Positions 22,403 to 31,227 of a stretch of 44,927 nucleotides of DNA are shown piece by piece. The notes under the pieces were generated by a model. The model worked only from the letters and a program-made list of their open reading frames with translations, had not been told where the DNA came from and searched no databases. Positions within the stretch are counted from its first letter, which is position 1. Every line of letters begins with the position of its first letter. This stretch comes from an uncultured Clostridia bacterium (GTDB lineage: Bacteria; Bacillota; Clostridia; Christensenellales; Pumilibacteraceae). The translations under genes and the position numbers were made by a program. The stretch is taken from positions 1 through 44,927 of the forward strand of contig CAKQDN010000014.1 of the NCBI GenBank assembly GCA_934229275.1, read 5' to 3'.

Positions 22403-23194
22403 TTACATGTCCGATATTTTTTCGATGCGCTCGAATGCGGTTTTGATGAATTCGTCGGGCGTTAAATTCGGGTACGGTCCGGAGAAAACTTCCAGCATGA
22501 GCGAGCCTTTATAGTCGTATTCGTCGAGTTTTCGCATCATTTTTTCATAATCTATGTTGCCGTCGAAAGGCAAAACGTGCATATCGGGGTCTCCCATGGG
22601 GTTACTCTTATCTCTTCCCATATTGTCGTGTATATGCGTGAAAATCATTCTGTCGCGGAAAATATCGGGGAAGCATACCGTTTCGGTGTAGCAATGCTCG
22701 TGACCGCAGTCGTAGCAGAATTTAACGTTTGTTGCTTTTTCGTATCTGTCAACGAAGTAGGCGACATTACCGACTTTCCGGAGGTTTTCGAACGCAAGAA
22801 TAACGTTCTTCTTTGCCGCGTACTCGACGAGATCGTCGTAACGGCGAAGTCCTTCGTCGCAGATTTCGGGCGGATACCAGCCGCTGCTGACGTGCGTTAC
22901 GACTGCGTTTATTCCGGTTGCCGCCGCGCTGTCTATCGACTCTACCATGCCGCCGTAAATGGTTTTGTACTCGTCGCCCGGCAGCCACATCGAATTGATG
23001 TTTTTGAACGGAGCGTGGATAAATTCCATGTCCAGTCCGAGTTTACCGCATTTATCGACCAGTTTTTCGACGCTCGGCAAGTCGTATCTGCCGGTGAACG
23101 TGCTACTAAAGCCTGCCTCCGCTATTCTGTCAAGCGTTATAACGCTGTCTTCGTCTTTTATTGCTTCGGCTATTATTCCGAGTTTTCTTTTCAT
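22403..23194 (-). CDS. Sugar phosphate isomerase/epimerase-family TIM barrel
   Basis: The 263-aa product is an AP-endonuclease-2-fold TIM barrel (xylose isomerase-like). It has the family's metal-site pattern: HAPF early, THVSSGWYP, AFENLRK with the Glu ligand, KFCYDCGHEHCYTE with Asp-Cys-Gly-His, FTHIHDNMG with His-Asp, and LMLEVF with the last Glu. Such enzymes isomerise or epimerise sugars, sugar phosphates, or inositol derivatives using a divalent metal; the substrate is unknown. CGGAGG lies 7 nt before the ATG. It has a full-consensus promoter and is divergent from an OPA transporter, so the pair may import and convert one phosphorylated sugar. Confidence 0.9.
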   Translation of the reverse strand: MKRKLGIIAEAIKDEDSVITLDRIAEAGFSSTFTGRYDLPSVEKLVDKCGKLGLDMEFIHAPFKNINSMWLPGDEYKTIYGGMVESIDSAAATGINAVVTHVSSGWYPPEICDEGLRRYDDLVEYAAKKNVILAFENLRKVGNVAYFVDRYEKATNVKFCYDCGHEHCYTETVCFPDIFRDRMIFTHIHDNMGRDKSNPMGDPDMHVLPFDGNIDYEKMMRKLDEYDYKGSLMLEVFSGPYPNLTPDEFIKTAFERIEKISDM

Positions 23195-23222
23195 GATTTA
23201 ACCTCCGCTCGTTTTCGCTTAA

Positions 23223-23251
23223 ATTATACTCTTATGAAGCGATTTTGTCAA
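23223..23251 (-). promoter_or_regulatory. Consensus promoter of the TIM-barrel isomerase
   Basis: Minus strand -35 TTGACA (23246-23251), 17 bp, -10 TATAAT (23223-23228): full consensus. Between it and the MFS promoter (23252-23398) I see AT-rich DNA and no clear gene or palindrome. Confidence 0.88.
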
Positions 23252-23398
23252 CGCAAGCGACGCTCGATTATGCTTTACTTTTCGTTATATACTCATAAGT
23301 TTTTGTTTTGGCATAAGTCGATTCAGTACCGATTTTCACTATAACAGTAACATTTTTTAACTATTTCGATTTGTTTTTTTACAAACGACTGCTTGTGC

Positions 23399-23427
23399 TT
23401 GACTTTACGAAAGCAACGTGCTATAAT
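23399..23427 (+). promoter_or_regulatory. Promoter of the OPA-family transporter
   Basis: -35 TTGACT (23399-23404), 17 bp, -10 TATAAT (23422-23427). The predicted start is near 23434; AAGGAG follows at 23443. Confidence 0.85.
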
Positions 23428-23459
23428 GTGGGTCTTATCTTCAAGGAGAAGGACTAAAA

Positions 23460-24749
23460 ATGGAAAACGCCCAAAGTAAATCTACTCAAAAAAGGCTCAG
23501 CCTTATCGTGTTTCTGTGCTGTGCCGGCTACTTCGTAAGTTACATAACGAGAAAGAATCTTAATACGGCGATTTTACCGATTACCGAACAAACTTCGTTT
23601 ACGGAAACTCAGTTAGGCACGGTTGCCGCCGCTCTTTCAATAACGTACGGAATTGGACAGATTATAAGCGGAATACTTGCCGATAAGTTCAAACCGCAAA
23701 ACGTTGTGTTCGCAGGGCTGCTTCTCGCTTCCGTATGTAACGCGATATTTCCTCTGTTCGATTCAATCGTAGCGTTCACGATAATCTGGGCGATAAACGG
23801 TTTCGGTCAGGCTATGTTCTGGCCCGCTATGGTGAAAATAATAGCCGAATATCTCTCTCCGTTCAAATACAAAATGGCTTGCAGTCATATTTCCACGGCA
23901 AGTCAGTTGGCTACCGTCGCATTATACCCGATGGTATCGATTATTACCGCTCATTTGAGTTTCGCATGGGTCTTTTACGTTGCCGCGATAGCAGGCATTA
24001 TAATGTCCGTCGTGTGGATAATTGCTTATAACGCAACTATCAAGGGTTGCGAAAAATATCGCCGTGAAGGCGACGCGGACAATTCCGTCGCAATCGAAGG
24101 GGCAGAACCGAAGCAGAAGGTTAAACTTGCTCCCATCATGATTTCATGCGGAATGATTACCATTCTTCTCGGAATAATACTTCAAGGCTGCCTGCGCGAC
24201 GGAATAACCGACTGGATCCCGAACCTGATCTCTTCTGCCGGCAACGACGATACGTCGAAAATTATATTCCAAAGCACTCTTCTTCCTTTATTCAGCATTG
24301 CGGTAACATATCTGGGAACATTCGTATATACCAAGTTCTTCAAAAACGAACTTAAAGCAGCAACTCTGTTTTTCGTCATTGCCACCGTTCTCATAGGCAC
24401 TCTGCTCGCGCTTAATAAATTTTCGCCCGAAGGCTTGTCGATCGTGAAAATAATAGTCGCGGCGCTTGCGGTCGGACTTATGCACTGCATTAACCTTGCC
24501 CTCATCTCCTACGTTCCCGCGCATTTCGGAAGATATAACGCGGTTGCGTCGCTTTCGGGACTTACGAACGCCTTCACTTATGTCGGTAGTGCGATCGCAA
24601 CGCAGATTACTCCGATAGTCGCATCGTCTTTCGGATGGAACGCGGCGGTTTTAGTGTGGCTCGGAATTTCGCTTTGCGGCGTGCTGGTGTGCGCGCTGAC
24701 CATCAGACGCTGGGGCGCATTTATTAAAAAAGAGGACGAAAATTTATAA
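23460..24749 (+). CDS. MFS transporter, organophosphate:phosphate antiporter (GlpT/UhpT-like)
   Basis: This 429-aa protein has 12 transmembrane helices in the major-facilitator pattern. The N-terminal GYFVSYITRKNLNTAILPI is characteristic of the OPA group (GlpT, UhpT, PgtP) with its Arg-Lys for phosphate. SITYGIGQIISGILADKFKP follows as the MFS signature loop between helices 2 and 3. A central charged loop of about 30 residues separates the two halves. It should import glycerol-3-phosphate, hexose-phosphate or a related compound in exchange for phosphate. AAGGAG lies 12 nt before the ATG. Divergent from the sugar isomerase gene, which hints at a sugar-phosphate substrate; the exact one is unknown. 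Confidence 0.92.
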   Translation: MENAQSKSTQKRLSLIVFLCCAGYFVSYITRKNLNTAILPITEQTSFTETQLGTVAAALSITYGIGQIISGILADKFKPQNVVFAGLLLASVCNAIFPLFDSIVAFTIIWAINGFGQAMFWPAMVKIIAEYLSPFKYKMACSHISTASQLATVALYPMVSIITAHLSFAWVFYVAAIAGIIMSVVWIIAYNATIKGCEKYRREGDADNSVAIEGAEPKQKVKLAPIMISCGMITILLGIILQGCLRDGITDWIPNLISSAGNDDTSKIIFQSTLLPLFSIAVTYLGTFVYTKFFKNELKAATLFFVIATVLIGTLLALNKFSPEGLSIVKIIVAALAVGLMHCINLALISYVPAHFGRYNAVASLSGLTNAFTYVGSAIATQITPIVASSFGWNAAVLVWLGISLCGVLVCALTIRRWGAFIKKEDENL

Positions 24750-24781
24750 TAAATTCAAACAAAAGCAGCAAAACAAAGATT

Positions 24782-24819
24782 AAAGCGACCTTCTTTCGTA
24801 ACGGGAGGTCGCTTTTTTT
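24782..24819 (+). terminator. Terminator after the OPA transporter
   Basis: AAAGCGACCT (24782-24791) pairs with AGGTCGCTTT (24806-24815), then T4-G. The rest of 24820-24930 has no gene or signal I can support. Confidence 0.88.
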
Positions 24820-24930
24820 GTTTAGTTTATTCCTTTTAGCCACACACAAATTTAAGCCGAATAAATTCCGAATTCGGGGACGGAAGGCATGAGCGGCGAT
24901 GTGAGTTCGTTCTTTCAAAAGTTTTTCGGC

Positions 24931-24976
24931 GAAAAAATAAAAATACAGCGCAACTCCGTTTCCATAGAGCCGCGCT
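24931..24976 (-). terminator. Terminator after the small membrane protein
   Basis: Arms 24947-24956 and 24967-24976 form a 10-bp stem with two G-T pairs. An ATTTTTATTTTTT run follows on the minus strand. Confidence 0.75.
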
Positions 24977-24990
24977 TTTCGTTGTTTCCG

Positions 24991-25215
24991 TTAAACGGGA
25001 AGAAGTCGCAAAATGTGCTTGCTGAATACCATGCAGATGATGTCGAGAATCCAGATGATGTTCCATCCGAGCACGATACGCAAAATGCCAGCCACGATCT
25101 TGCCGTCCATAAATCTGGTTACGAATCCGCATACCCAACTGGTCACGGGAATTATTGCAAGAATTACGCTGACAATGTATCCCAGTCCGAAATAATCGCT
25201 TTTACCGTTTGCCAT
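24991..25215 (-). CDS. Small two-helix membrane protein of unknown function
   Basis: The start is the ATG at 25215, with AGGAGG 7 nt upstream. The longer frame back to 25284 would run into the predicted promoter region. The 74-aa product has two hydrophobic segments, GLGYIVSVILAIIPVTSWVCG and IVAGILRIVLGWNIIWILDI, joined by a short charged hairpin (FVTRFMDGK), so both ends probably face the same side. The size and two-helix layout recall Pmp3/YqaE stress proteins, but the Pmp3 signature is not clear, so I leave it unassigned. Similar small proteins are common in Clostridia. It has its own promoter and terminator. Confidence 0.85.
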   Translation of the reverse strand: MANGKSDYFGLGYIVSVILAIIPVTSWVCGFVTRFMDGKIVAGILRIVLGWNIIWILDIICMVFSKHILRLLPV

Positions 25216-25245
25216 TGCTTTAACCTCCTTTTTGGTTATATTTAT

Positions 25246-25274
25246 ATTATACCGCAAAAGCGCTGCATTTGCAA
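25246..25274 (-). promoter_or_regulatory. Promoter of the small membrane protein gene
   Basis: Minus strand -35 TTGCAA (25269-25274), 17 bp, -10 TATAAT (25246-25251). Confidence 0.7.
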
Positions 25275-25365
25275 GTCTGTTCAAAAATTTTTATCATTAT
25301 TTTTTGACGCTTTTTGTCGTGCTCGGACAAAACGAAGAGTTTTATTGCCTTTTAGTTTACCTTTA

Positions 25366-25399
25366 CAAAAACGAAAGTCGCTCCGTTTCGGAAGCGACT
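25366..25399 (-). terminator. Terminator after tRNA-Arg
   Basis: AGTCGCT-CCG pairs with CGG-AGCGACT (one mismatch) at 25376-25399. TTTCGTTTTTG follows on the minus strand. Confidence 0.82.
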
Positions 25400-25407
25400 A
25401 CGATTTT

Positions 25408-25484
25408 TGGCGTTCGTGAGACGATTTGAACGTCCGACACCCAACTTAGGAGGTTGGTGCTCTATCCAACTGAGCTACACGAAC
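25408..25484 (-). tRNA. tRNA-Arg, anticodon CCU (decodes AGG)
   Basis: The 77-nt cloverleaf can be drawn in full: acceptor GTTCGTG/CACGAAC, D stem GCTC/GAGC, anticodon stem CCAAC/GTTGG with loop CTCCTAA, a 5-nt variable loop, and T arm GGACG-TTCAAAT-CGTCT. The discriminator is G, and CCA is encoded. The anticodon CCU reads the arginine codon AGG. It is a single tRNA gene with its own terminator, between the LRR lipoprotein and the small membrane protein. It is not interrupted, and no duplicated 3' end that would mark an integration site is seen. Confidence 0.96.
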
Positions 25485-25540
25485 ATACGTTTCGAAGCGG
25501 TTTTCGGCGATTGACGCGCCGAAAATACCGATTCAAAACA

Positions 25541-25580
25541 AAGCGCGCAAAGCCGAAGTATTTCCCGACCTGCGCGCCTT
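25541..25580 (-). terminator. Terminator after the LRR lipoprotein
   Basis: On the minus strand AAGGCGCGCA pairs with TGCGCGCTT (arms 25571-25580 and 25541-25549) around a 21-nt loop. The following minus-strand sequence is TGTTTTG. Confidence 0.65.
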
Positions 25581-25595
25581 ATTGATTATTTCGAC

Positions 25596-26783
25596 TTAAA
25601 CCGATTTAACGGCACCTTTATAAACGACGTACTCTACTCCGTCAACCGTTTCGTTTTCGCTCTGACGAACGTAGTTTTCGCCGTTTGCGATATACGAACC
25701 GAGTTTTTCCACATCGAACTTAGCGGCTTCGATATAGATTTTAAGGTTTCTGGTTACCAAGCCTTTTTCTCCCTGATATTCGTTTGCGAACAAATATCCG
25801 CCGCCTGCAGATATCTTAACGGAAGAAATCGTATCCATAGAGTGGATATACACTTCTTTGAGTGCGGGACATTCATAGAAAGCACTGCTGCCGAGGGAAA
25901 GACGACCGACAGTTTCGGGAATAACGACTTTCTCCACTCCGCATCTTCTGAATGCGGTCATTCCGATGGAACCGATAGCGGGAGCAAATTCGATTTTTTT
26001 GATCGAAGAGCAGCCGTAGAAAGAACTGAATCCGATTTTTTTGAGGTTTACACAACTCTTGAAGTCAACGTCTTTAAGCGAAGAACATCCGAAGAAAGCG
26101 TAGTCGTCGATGGTCTTAACGGTTGCGGGGAGTTGAAGTTGTTCAAGCGAAGAACAACCGTTGCAAGCGTTTTCCTTGATTTCGACCAACTGCGACTGCG
26201 ACATATCGAGTTTTTTAAGTCCGGTAAGTCCGTGGAAAGCACCGTCTTCCATCGTTTTGACGATCGAAGGAACGGTTATCTCCGCCTTATCGTTTGCGCG
26301 GATGAGATTTCCGGTTGCGACGTGGACAAGGCAGCCGTCTTCAAGCACGAAGTTCGTATTGTTTTCGTCGAGCGTGATTTTGGTGAGATTGGAGCAGTTT
26401 TTAAAAGCATTCTCTCCGATGGTTTCAACGTCGGGACCGATGACGACTTCGGTAAGTTTGGTAATATTATAGAAAGAATAAGTGCCGATGTGGGAGATCT
26501 TATCTTTGATGATCACTTTTTTGATATCGTCGAGACGGTCGTTCCAAGGACGGTTGATAATAATGTCGTTGACGTCTTCCAATTCGTAGTCATCCCAGTC
26601 AAGCGAAGAATCGCCGTCGTTGTAAAGATAGAAAGTGCCGTCGCCCATGAGTCTGTAGCCGAGTTCTTTATCGTCGACTTTGAGATATCTGTCTATGATT
26701 ACAGTCGACGCACAGCCGGTGGCGATAAACGCACAACACAAGGCAAGACATGCAATTACAAGCAATTTAATCTTTTTCTTCAT
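25596..26783 (-). CDS. BspA-type leucine-rich-repeat surface lipoprotein
   Basis: The ATG at 26783 has GGAG 8 nt upstream; a GTG three codons earlier overlaps the ribosome site. The 395-aa protein begins with a lipoprotein signal ending IATGC, so it is anchored on the outer face of the membrane. From about residue 90 it is built of LRR_5 (BspA/TpLRR) repeats with the pattern GxxAFxGCSSLxxIxLPxTVxxI; copies include IGENAFKNCSNLTKITL, IDDYAFFGCSSLKDVDF and IGFSSFYGCSSIKKIEF. About eight repeats are visible, then a short C-terminal beta region. Such proteins are common in gut Clostridia and bind host or microbial surfaces; no specific partner can be named. The promoter has an unusual inverted repeat around it. 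Confidence 0.93.
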   Translation of the reverse strand: MKKKIKLLVIACLALCCAFIATGCASTVIIDRYLKVDDKELGYRLMGDGTFYLYNDGDSSLDWDDYELEDVNDIIINRPWNDRLDDIKKVIIKDKISHIGTYSFYNITKLTEVVIGPDVETIGENAFKNCSNLTKITLDENNTNFVLEDGCLVHVATGNLIRANDKAEITVPSIVKTMEDGAFHGLTGLKKLDMSQSQLVEIKENACNGCSSLEQLQLPATVKTIDDYAFFGCSSLKDVDFKSCVNLKKIGFSSFYGCSSIKKIEFAPAIGSIGMTAFRRCGVEKVVIPETVGRLSLGSSAFYECPALKEVYIHSMDTISSVKISAGGGYLFANEYQGEKGLVTRNLKIYIEAAKFDVEKLGSYIANGENYVRQSENETVDGVEYVVYKGAVKSV

Positions 26784-26804
26784 AATTTTCACTCCGTAAT
26801 ATTG

Positions 26805-26860
26805 AAGTTCTTGATTTCTCGTTACATTATAACATAAAGGAAAACAAAAATCAAGAACTT
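26805..26860. repeat. Perfect 13-bp inverted repeat bracketing the LRR gene promoter
   Basis: AAGTTCTTGATTT (26805-26817) and its exact complement AAATCAAGAACTT (26848-26860) lie 30 bp apart. The right arm contains the -35 box, the left arm starts at about +2 of the predicted transcript, and the -10 lies in the loop. Confidence 0.9.
26826..26854 (-). promoter_or_regulatory. Promoter of the LRR lipoprotein gene
   Basis: Minus strand -35 TTGATT (26849-26854), 17 bp, -10 TATAAT (26826-26831). The predicted start is near 26819, between the arms of the inverted repeat. Confidence 0.82.
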
Positions 26861-26893
26861 TTCGCTCGGCAGCCGATATTTTTTAACGTATTA

Positions 26894-28669
26894 TCACTTA
26901 AAAACGGCAACCGACATACTTTCGACTTTTTCGCACTCTTTTTCGTCAATCAGATTGTGCTTTATCTCGCCTATCATATAATCGTCTTCCGACGCGTTGA
27001 CAACGATTTCGAGAACGTATTCCTCTCCGAGCCTTCGGAATCGGAAAACGTCGCGAGGCGCGTCTATTCGTTCGTATTCGCCCTTAGCGAGCGCGCCGCG
27101 GTTTTCCGTCCGGATTTTTCCGAGTTTTTCGTAGTAGCGAACGAGCGAGCGGTCTTCCTTCCCCCACGGATAGCAGCGGCGGTTGAACGGATCTTCGAAG
27201 CCGTCCATACCCGCTTCGTCACCGTAGAACACGGTGGGAATTCCGGGAAGAAAGTATTGAAGCGCGGCGGCTAGTTTCAGTTTTTTAACGGCTGCGTCAT
27301 AGTTGAGAATTTTCGCGGCGCTGCGCTTTTTCTTATCGGAAACGTCTTCGTAGTCGCCGAAAGAGGTCAGCGCCCTCGGCGTATCGTGCGTGTCGATTAC
27401 GTTCATGAGAGCGTGCAGAACTCTTGCCGGGTAGTCGTTTATAAGTTCGCGGACGACGTTATCGAGCGCGTCGGCGCCTCCGCCGTTTACGAATTGCAAA
27501 ACGGCGTTTTTAAGCGGATAGTTCGTAACCGAGTCCAGTTGTCTGCCGGTTAAATAGTCCCTTTGATAGCCGTAGGAATACTTGGTTGCGGCGTTTTCCC
27601 ACACTTCGCCGAGAACGAGCGCGTCCTTTTTTGCCGTTTTCGCGGCGCGTGTGAGCGAATACAGAAATTCGTCGGGCAGTTCGTCGGCGACGTCGAGTCT
27701 CCATCCGGCAACGCCGAGATCGATGTAGCGACGGATTATTCCGTCCTCTCCGTTTATATACTGATTGAACGAGCGGTTGTTTTCGTTGACATTCGGCAGA
27801 ATCTTAACGCCCCACCAGCATTCGTAGTCGTCGGGATAGGAACGGAATTTATACCAGTCGTAGTACGGGCTTTGTTGCGAATTATACGCTCCGTCGCCCG
27901 AAAAACGCCTGTATTTATTGAAATAGACGCTGTCCGCCCCGGTGTGCGAAAACACGCCGTCAAGCACGATTTTAATGCCTTTTTCTTCCGCTTTCGCAAT
28001 CAGCCGTGCAAAATCTTTAAGACTGCCGAAGTCAGAGTCGGTAAGTCCGTAGTTTGCGGTGTCGTACTTGTGGTTGGAATACGCCTCGAACACGGGATTG
28101 AGATAGATAACCGTGACTCCGAGCGATTTAAGGTAATCGAGTTTTTGCTCGATTCCGAGAAAATTACCGCCGAACATATCGCGGTTTTCAACTATTCCTT
28201 CTTTATTCGGCTGAAAAGTCGGCACACTGCCCCAGTCGTCGCGGTAGATCATGTCGGGCTTGGTTTTTTTGCGTTCGCCGCCGATAGCGAATCGGTCGGG
28301 AAAAATCTGATAGATTATTCCGCCGTACAGCCATTCGGGGCTTTCGTAAGCCTTTTCATATGCCGTAATAGTCCATCTTTCTCCTTTGTCGCACGGGAGA
28401 AGGTTTTTCCCTGCGAAAAAGCGGTGACCGTCGGCAACAAAGCAATAGCGGTACAATCCGACCGTGGTTATATCGAGCGTGACCGAAAAACGATCGCCCT
28501 CCTTTTGCATAGGATAGGCGACGTCGTATTCGTTTTTGCCTTCTTTTTTAAGCATCAGCGTAACCGAATTCGCTTCGGACGAGAGCGAAACGGTGAAAGG
28601 GAGCGATATTTCCACCGCTCCCGTCACGCTTTTGTCTTTTTTATTTAATGGGTCGTAATTAAAGTACAT
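26894..28669 (-). CDS. GH13 alpha-glucan hydrolase (neopullulanase/cyclomaltodextrinase-like)
   Basis: This 591-aa cytosolic enzyme has an N-terminal beta-sandwich (about 1-105), then the GH13 barrel. Catalytic residues by position are nucleophile D326 (GWRLDVADE), acid E355 (LGEVWE) and D429 (DTHDTPR). The early regions are YLNPVF and LDGVFSHTG. EAYSNHKYDTANY is typical of the neopullulanase/maltogenic group, which trims short alpha-1,4 and alpha-1,6 glucans and cyclodextrins. It is the last gene of the glycogen operon, 5 nt after glgP with only a weak ribosome site, so translation is probably coupled. It would complete intracellular glycogen breakdown together with GlgP. No signal peptide. 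Confidence 0.94.
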   Translation of the reverse strand: MYFNYDPLNKKDKSVTGAVEISLPFTVSLSSEANSVTLMLKKEGKNEYDVAYPMQKEGDRFSVTLDITTVGLYRYCFVADGHRFFAGKNLLPCDKGERWTITAYEKAYESPEWLYGGIIYQIFPDRFAIGGERKKTKPDMIYRDDWGSVPTFQPNKEGIVENRDMFGGNFLGIEQKLDYLKSLGVTVIYLNPVFEAYSNHKYDTANYGLTDSDFGSLKDFARLIAKAEEKGIKIVLDGVFSHTGADSVYFNKYRRFSGDGAYNSQQSPYYDWYKFRSYPDDYECWWGVKILPNVNENNRSFNQYINGEDGIIRRYIDLGVAGWRLDVADELPDEFLYSLTRAAKTAKKDALVLGEVWENAATKYSYGYQRDYLTGRQLDSVTNYPLKNAVLQFVNGGGADALDNVVRELINDYPARVLHALMNVIDTHDTPRALTSFGDYEDVSDKKKRSAAKILNYDAAVKKLKLAAALQYFLPGIPTVFYGDEAGMDGFEDPFNRRCYPWGKEDRSLVRYYEKLGKIRTENRGALAKGEYERIDAPRDVFRFRRLGEEYVLEIVVNASEDDYMIGEIKHNLIDEKECEKVESMSVAVFK

Positions 28670-28674
28670 CGGTA

Positions 28675-31086
28675 TTATTTCAGAGGCTTAACGTGCCAGA
28701 TGTTGCGTGCGTAGTCGCCGATGGAACGATCGGCTGCGAAAATACCGGCTTCGGCAATGTTGACAAGCGCCTTGTTGTTCCACGACGTTTTGTCAAGATA
28801 GGTCTTTTCTATTTCGGCGGACGCGCGCAGATAGTCGTCGAAGTCGCGCAGGCACATATACGGATCGGCAACGTAGTTGGTTCCGACCGCGAGATAATCG
28901 GCAATGTCGGCAAAACTCTGACCGTTAAATCCGACGCGCAGAGCGTCGACCACTCTTCTTATCTGCGGATTGGACGAATACAGCATGGACGCGTTGTAGC
29001 CGCGCTTCCATTCCTGCTCCACTTCGTCGGCTTTAAGTCCGAAAATAAAAATGTTGTCGTTTCCGACGCGTTCGTAAATTTCGACGTTCGCGCCGTCGAG
29101 AGTACCGAGAGTGAGCGCGCCGTTGAGCATGAATTTCATGTTACTGGTTCCCGACGCTTCTTTTCCGGCGAGAGATATCTGCTCGGACACTTCGCTTGCG
29201 GGAATGAGATGCTCGGCGTTGGTGACGTTGTAGTTTTCGAGGAACATGACGTCGAGTTTCTGCTTGACCGAAGGTTCTTTCTGAATTTGCGCGGACAGAC
29301 AGTTTATAAGCGAAATTATGCGCTTTGCGTGATAGTAACCGCCGGCAGCCTTTGCTCCGAAAATAAACGTTTTGGGCGTGAATTCTGCGTTAGGATTATC
29401 CTTGACGTCGAGGTAATATTTGATTATTTTAAGTACGTTGAGAAGTTGGCGTTTGTATTCGTGCAGACGCTTGATCTGAACGTCGAAGCGCGATTCGGGG
29501 TTGAGTTTGAATCCAGAATAACCCTTGATGTATTCGGCAAAGTCGTACTTGTTGGAAAGTTTGATTTTATCGAGTTCGTCCAGCACTTTTTGGTCGCCGA
29601 CGTATTTTTTAAGTCCGATGAGGCGGGACGCGTCTTTAATATAGTCGTCGCCGATAAGGTCGGTAACGAGCGACGCAAGTTTGGGATTGGACTGATTGAG
29701 CCATCTTCTGTGCGCGATACCGTTGGTGACGTTGGTAAATCTTTCGGGAAGAATGGTATAAAAGTCGTGAAAAACGCTATCCTTTATTATCTCGGAATGG
29801 AGCGCGGACACGCCGTTGACGCTGTGCGATCCGATTACGCAAAGGTTTGCCATTCGAATCTGTCCGTTTCCGATTACGCACATCGCGCGCAGTTTTTCGG
29901 GATCGACTTCTTTGTGTTCGCCCATAAAACGAGCGTCGATTTCCTTGACTATCTGATAAATACGCGGCAGTTTTATGCGGAACAGATCCTCGTTCCACTT
30001 TTCGAGCGCTTCCGCCATTACCGTATGGTTGGTGTATGCGATCGTGTTGACGGTCATATGCCAAGCCTGTTCCCACGAATAGCCGTATTCGTCGAGGAGA
30101 AGGCGCATAAGTTCCGGAACGGCAAGCGCGGGATGCGTGTCGTTGATGTGAATAGCGACTTTATCGGCAAGGTTGTCGAGCGACGGATAAACTTTCAGGT
30201 GGTCTTTTATTATGGACTGCAAACTTGCGCTTACGAGAAAATACTGTTGCGACAGGCGAAGTTGCTTGCCTGCGTAGTGATCGTCGGAGGGATAAAGCAC
30301 TTTGGATATTATTTCGGCTTCCGATTCGGCACGCATAGCGTTCATGTAGTCGCCCTGCGTGAACGATTTCATATCGAAGTCGTTTACTCCGGTCGCGCGC
30401 CACAGACGAAGCACGCTGACTCCCTTGCTGTCGTAGCCGCTGATCATGACGTCGTACGGGATCGCTTCCACTATCGACGCGTTTTTCTGCTCGACGTGCA
30501 GACCTTTTTCGTCCCAGTGTTCTTCGAGCGTGCCGCCCAGTTTTACGACGAAACTCTTATCCGAGCGCGGCATCATCCACACTTCGCCGGTGTCGAGCCA
30601 CATATCCGGCAGTTCGACCTGCTGATTATCTACTATTTTCTGCTTGAAAAAGCCGTAGTCGTAACGAATGGAAAATCCCATTGCCGGGTAGTTTCCGGAA
30701 GCAAGACTGTCCATAAAACATGCGGCAAGGCGACCTAAGCCGCCGTTACCCAGTCCGGCGTCCGCTTCCATTTCGTACAGTTGGTCGAGCGTTATGCCGG
30801 TGCTTTTAATCGCTTCCTGCACGACGTCCGTAAGTCCGAGGTTGTAGAGGTTGTTTTTAAGGCTTCTGCCGATGAGGAATTCCATGCAGAGATAGTACAC
30901 CCTCTTACTTCCCTTCTGGCGGACGGACTGATTGAATTGCTGTTTCTTTTTCAGCAATATGTCGCGAAGCACGAGTGCAACCGCCTTATACATAAGCAGC
31001 GGCGTCGCGTTGTTGTAGGTCGTCGCGTAATATTTGGTGAGTTTATCGTTTATAGCGTCTTTGAGCGACGTTGCGGTAAAATTCAT
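28675..31086 (-). CDS. glgP: Glycogen phosphorylase
   Basis: The 803-aa product has the usual GT35 length and removes glucose-1-phosphate from the ends of glycogen using PLP. MEADAGLGNGGLGRLAACFMD is the N-terminal active-site region, HINDTHPALAVPELMRLL and NVTNGIAHRRWL follow, and the PLP lysine is K651 in EASGTSNMKF, within a conserved run ending TLDGANVEI. The sites phosphorylated in eukaryotic forms are absent, as expected. CGGAGG lies 5 nt before the ATG. It is 141 nt after glgA with no clear terminator or promoter in between, so it is within the operon, though that gap holds two weak hairpins (around 31160-31195). Confidence 0.97.
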   Translation of the reverse strand: MNFTATSLKDAINDKLTKYYATTYNNATPLLMYKAVALVLRDILLKKKQQFNQSVRQKGSKRVYYLCMEFLIGRSLKNNLYNLGLTDVVQEAIKSTGITLDQLYEMEADAGLGNGGLGRLAACFMDSLASGNYPAMGFSIRYDYGFFKQKIVDNQQVELPDMWLDTGEVWMMPRSDKSFVVKLGGTLEEHWDEKGLHVEQKNASIVEAIPYDVMISGYDSKGVSVLRLWRATGVNDFDMKSFTQGDYMNAMRAESEAEIISKVLYPSDDHYAGKQLRLSQQYFLVSASLQSIIKDHLKVYPSLDNLADKVAIHINDTHPALAVPELMRLLLDEYGYSWEQAWHMTVNTIAYTNHTVMAEALEKWNEDLFRIKLPRIYQIVKEIDARFMGEHKEVDPEKLRAMCVIGNGQIRMANLCVIGSHSVNGVSALHSEIIKDSVFHDFYTILPERFTNVTNGIAHRRWLNQSNPKLASLVTDLIGDDYIKDASRLIGLKKYVGDQKVLDELDKIKLSNKYDFAEYIKGYSGFKLNPESRFDVQIKRLHEYKRQLLNVLKIIKYYLDVKDNPNAEFTPKTFIFGAKAAGGYYHAKRIISLINCLSAQIQKEPSVKQKLDVMFLENYNVTNAEHLIPASEVSEQISLAGKEASGTSNMKFMLNGALTLGTLDGANVEIYERVGNDNIFIFGLKADEVEQEWKRGYNASMLYSSNPQIRRVVDALRVGFNGQSFADIADYLAVGTNYVADPYMCLRDFDDYLRASAEIEKTYLDKTSWNNKALVNIAEAGIFAADRSIGDYARNIWHVKPLK

Positions 31087-31227
31087 TGTTTCCTCCGAAG
31101 TAGGTTAAAATTCACATGATTTCCCACCCTTATCGTATATGAAATTATTGCTTTCGTTTGACTTTTTTAGTCTTATCGCGAACGATTTGCCGCGATGTTT
31201 GCTTTAATCGAGGTCTACGCGACTTTT

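Noticed and set aside
25408..25484. tRNA gene as an integration site for a mobile element
   Set aside because: No integrase, no direct repeat of the tRNA 3' end, and housekeeping-like genes lie on both sides.
28693..30738. Plus-strand 681-aa frame opposite glgP
   Set aside because: It is the antisense shadow of glgP, which has all phosphorylase motifs on the minus strand.
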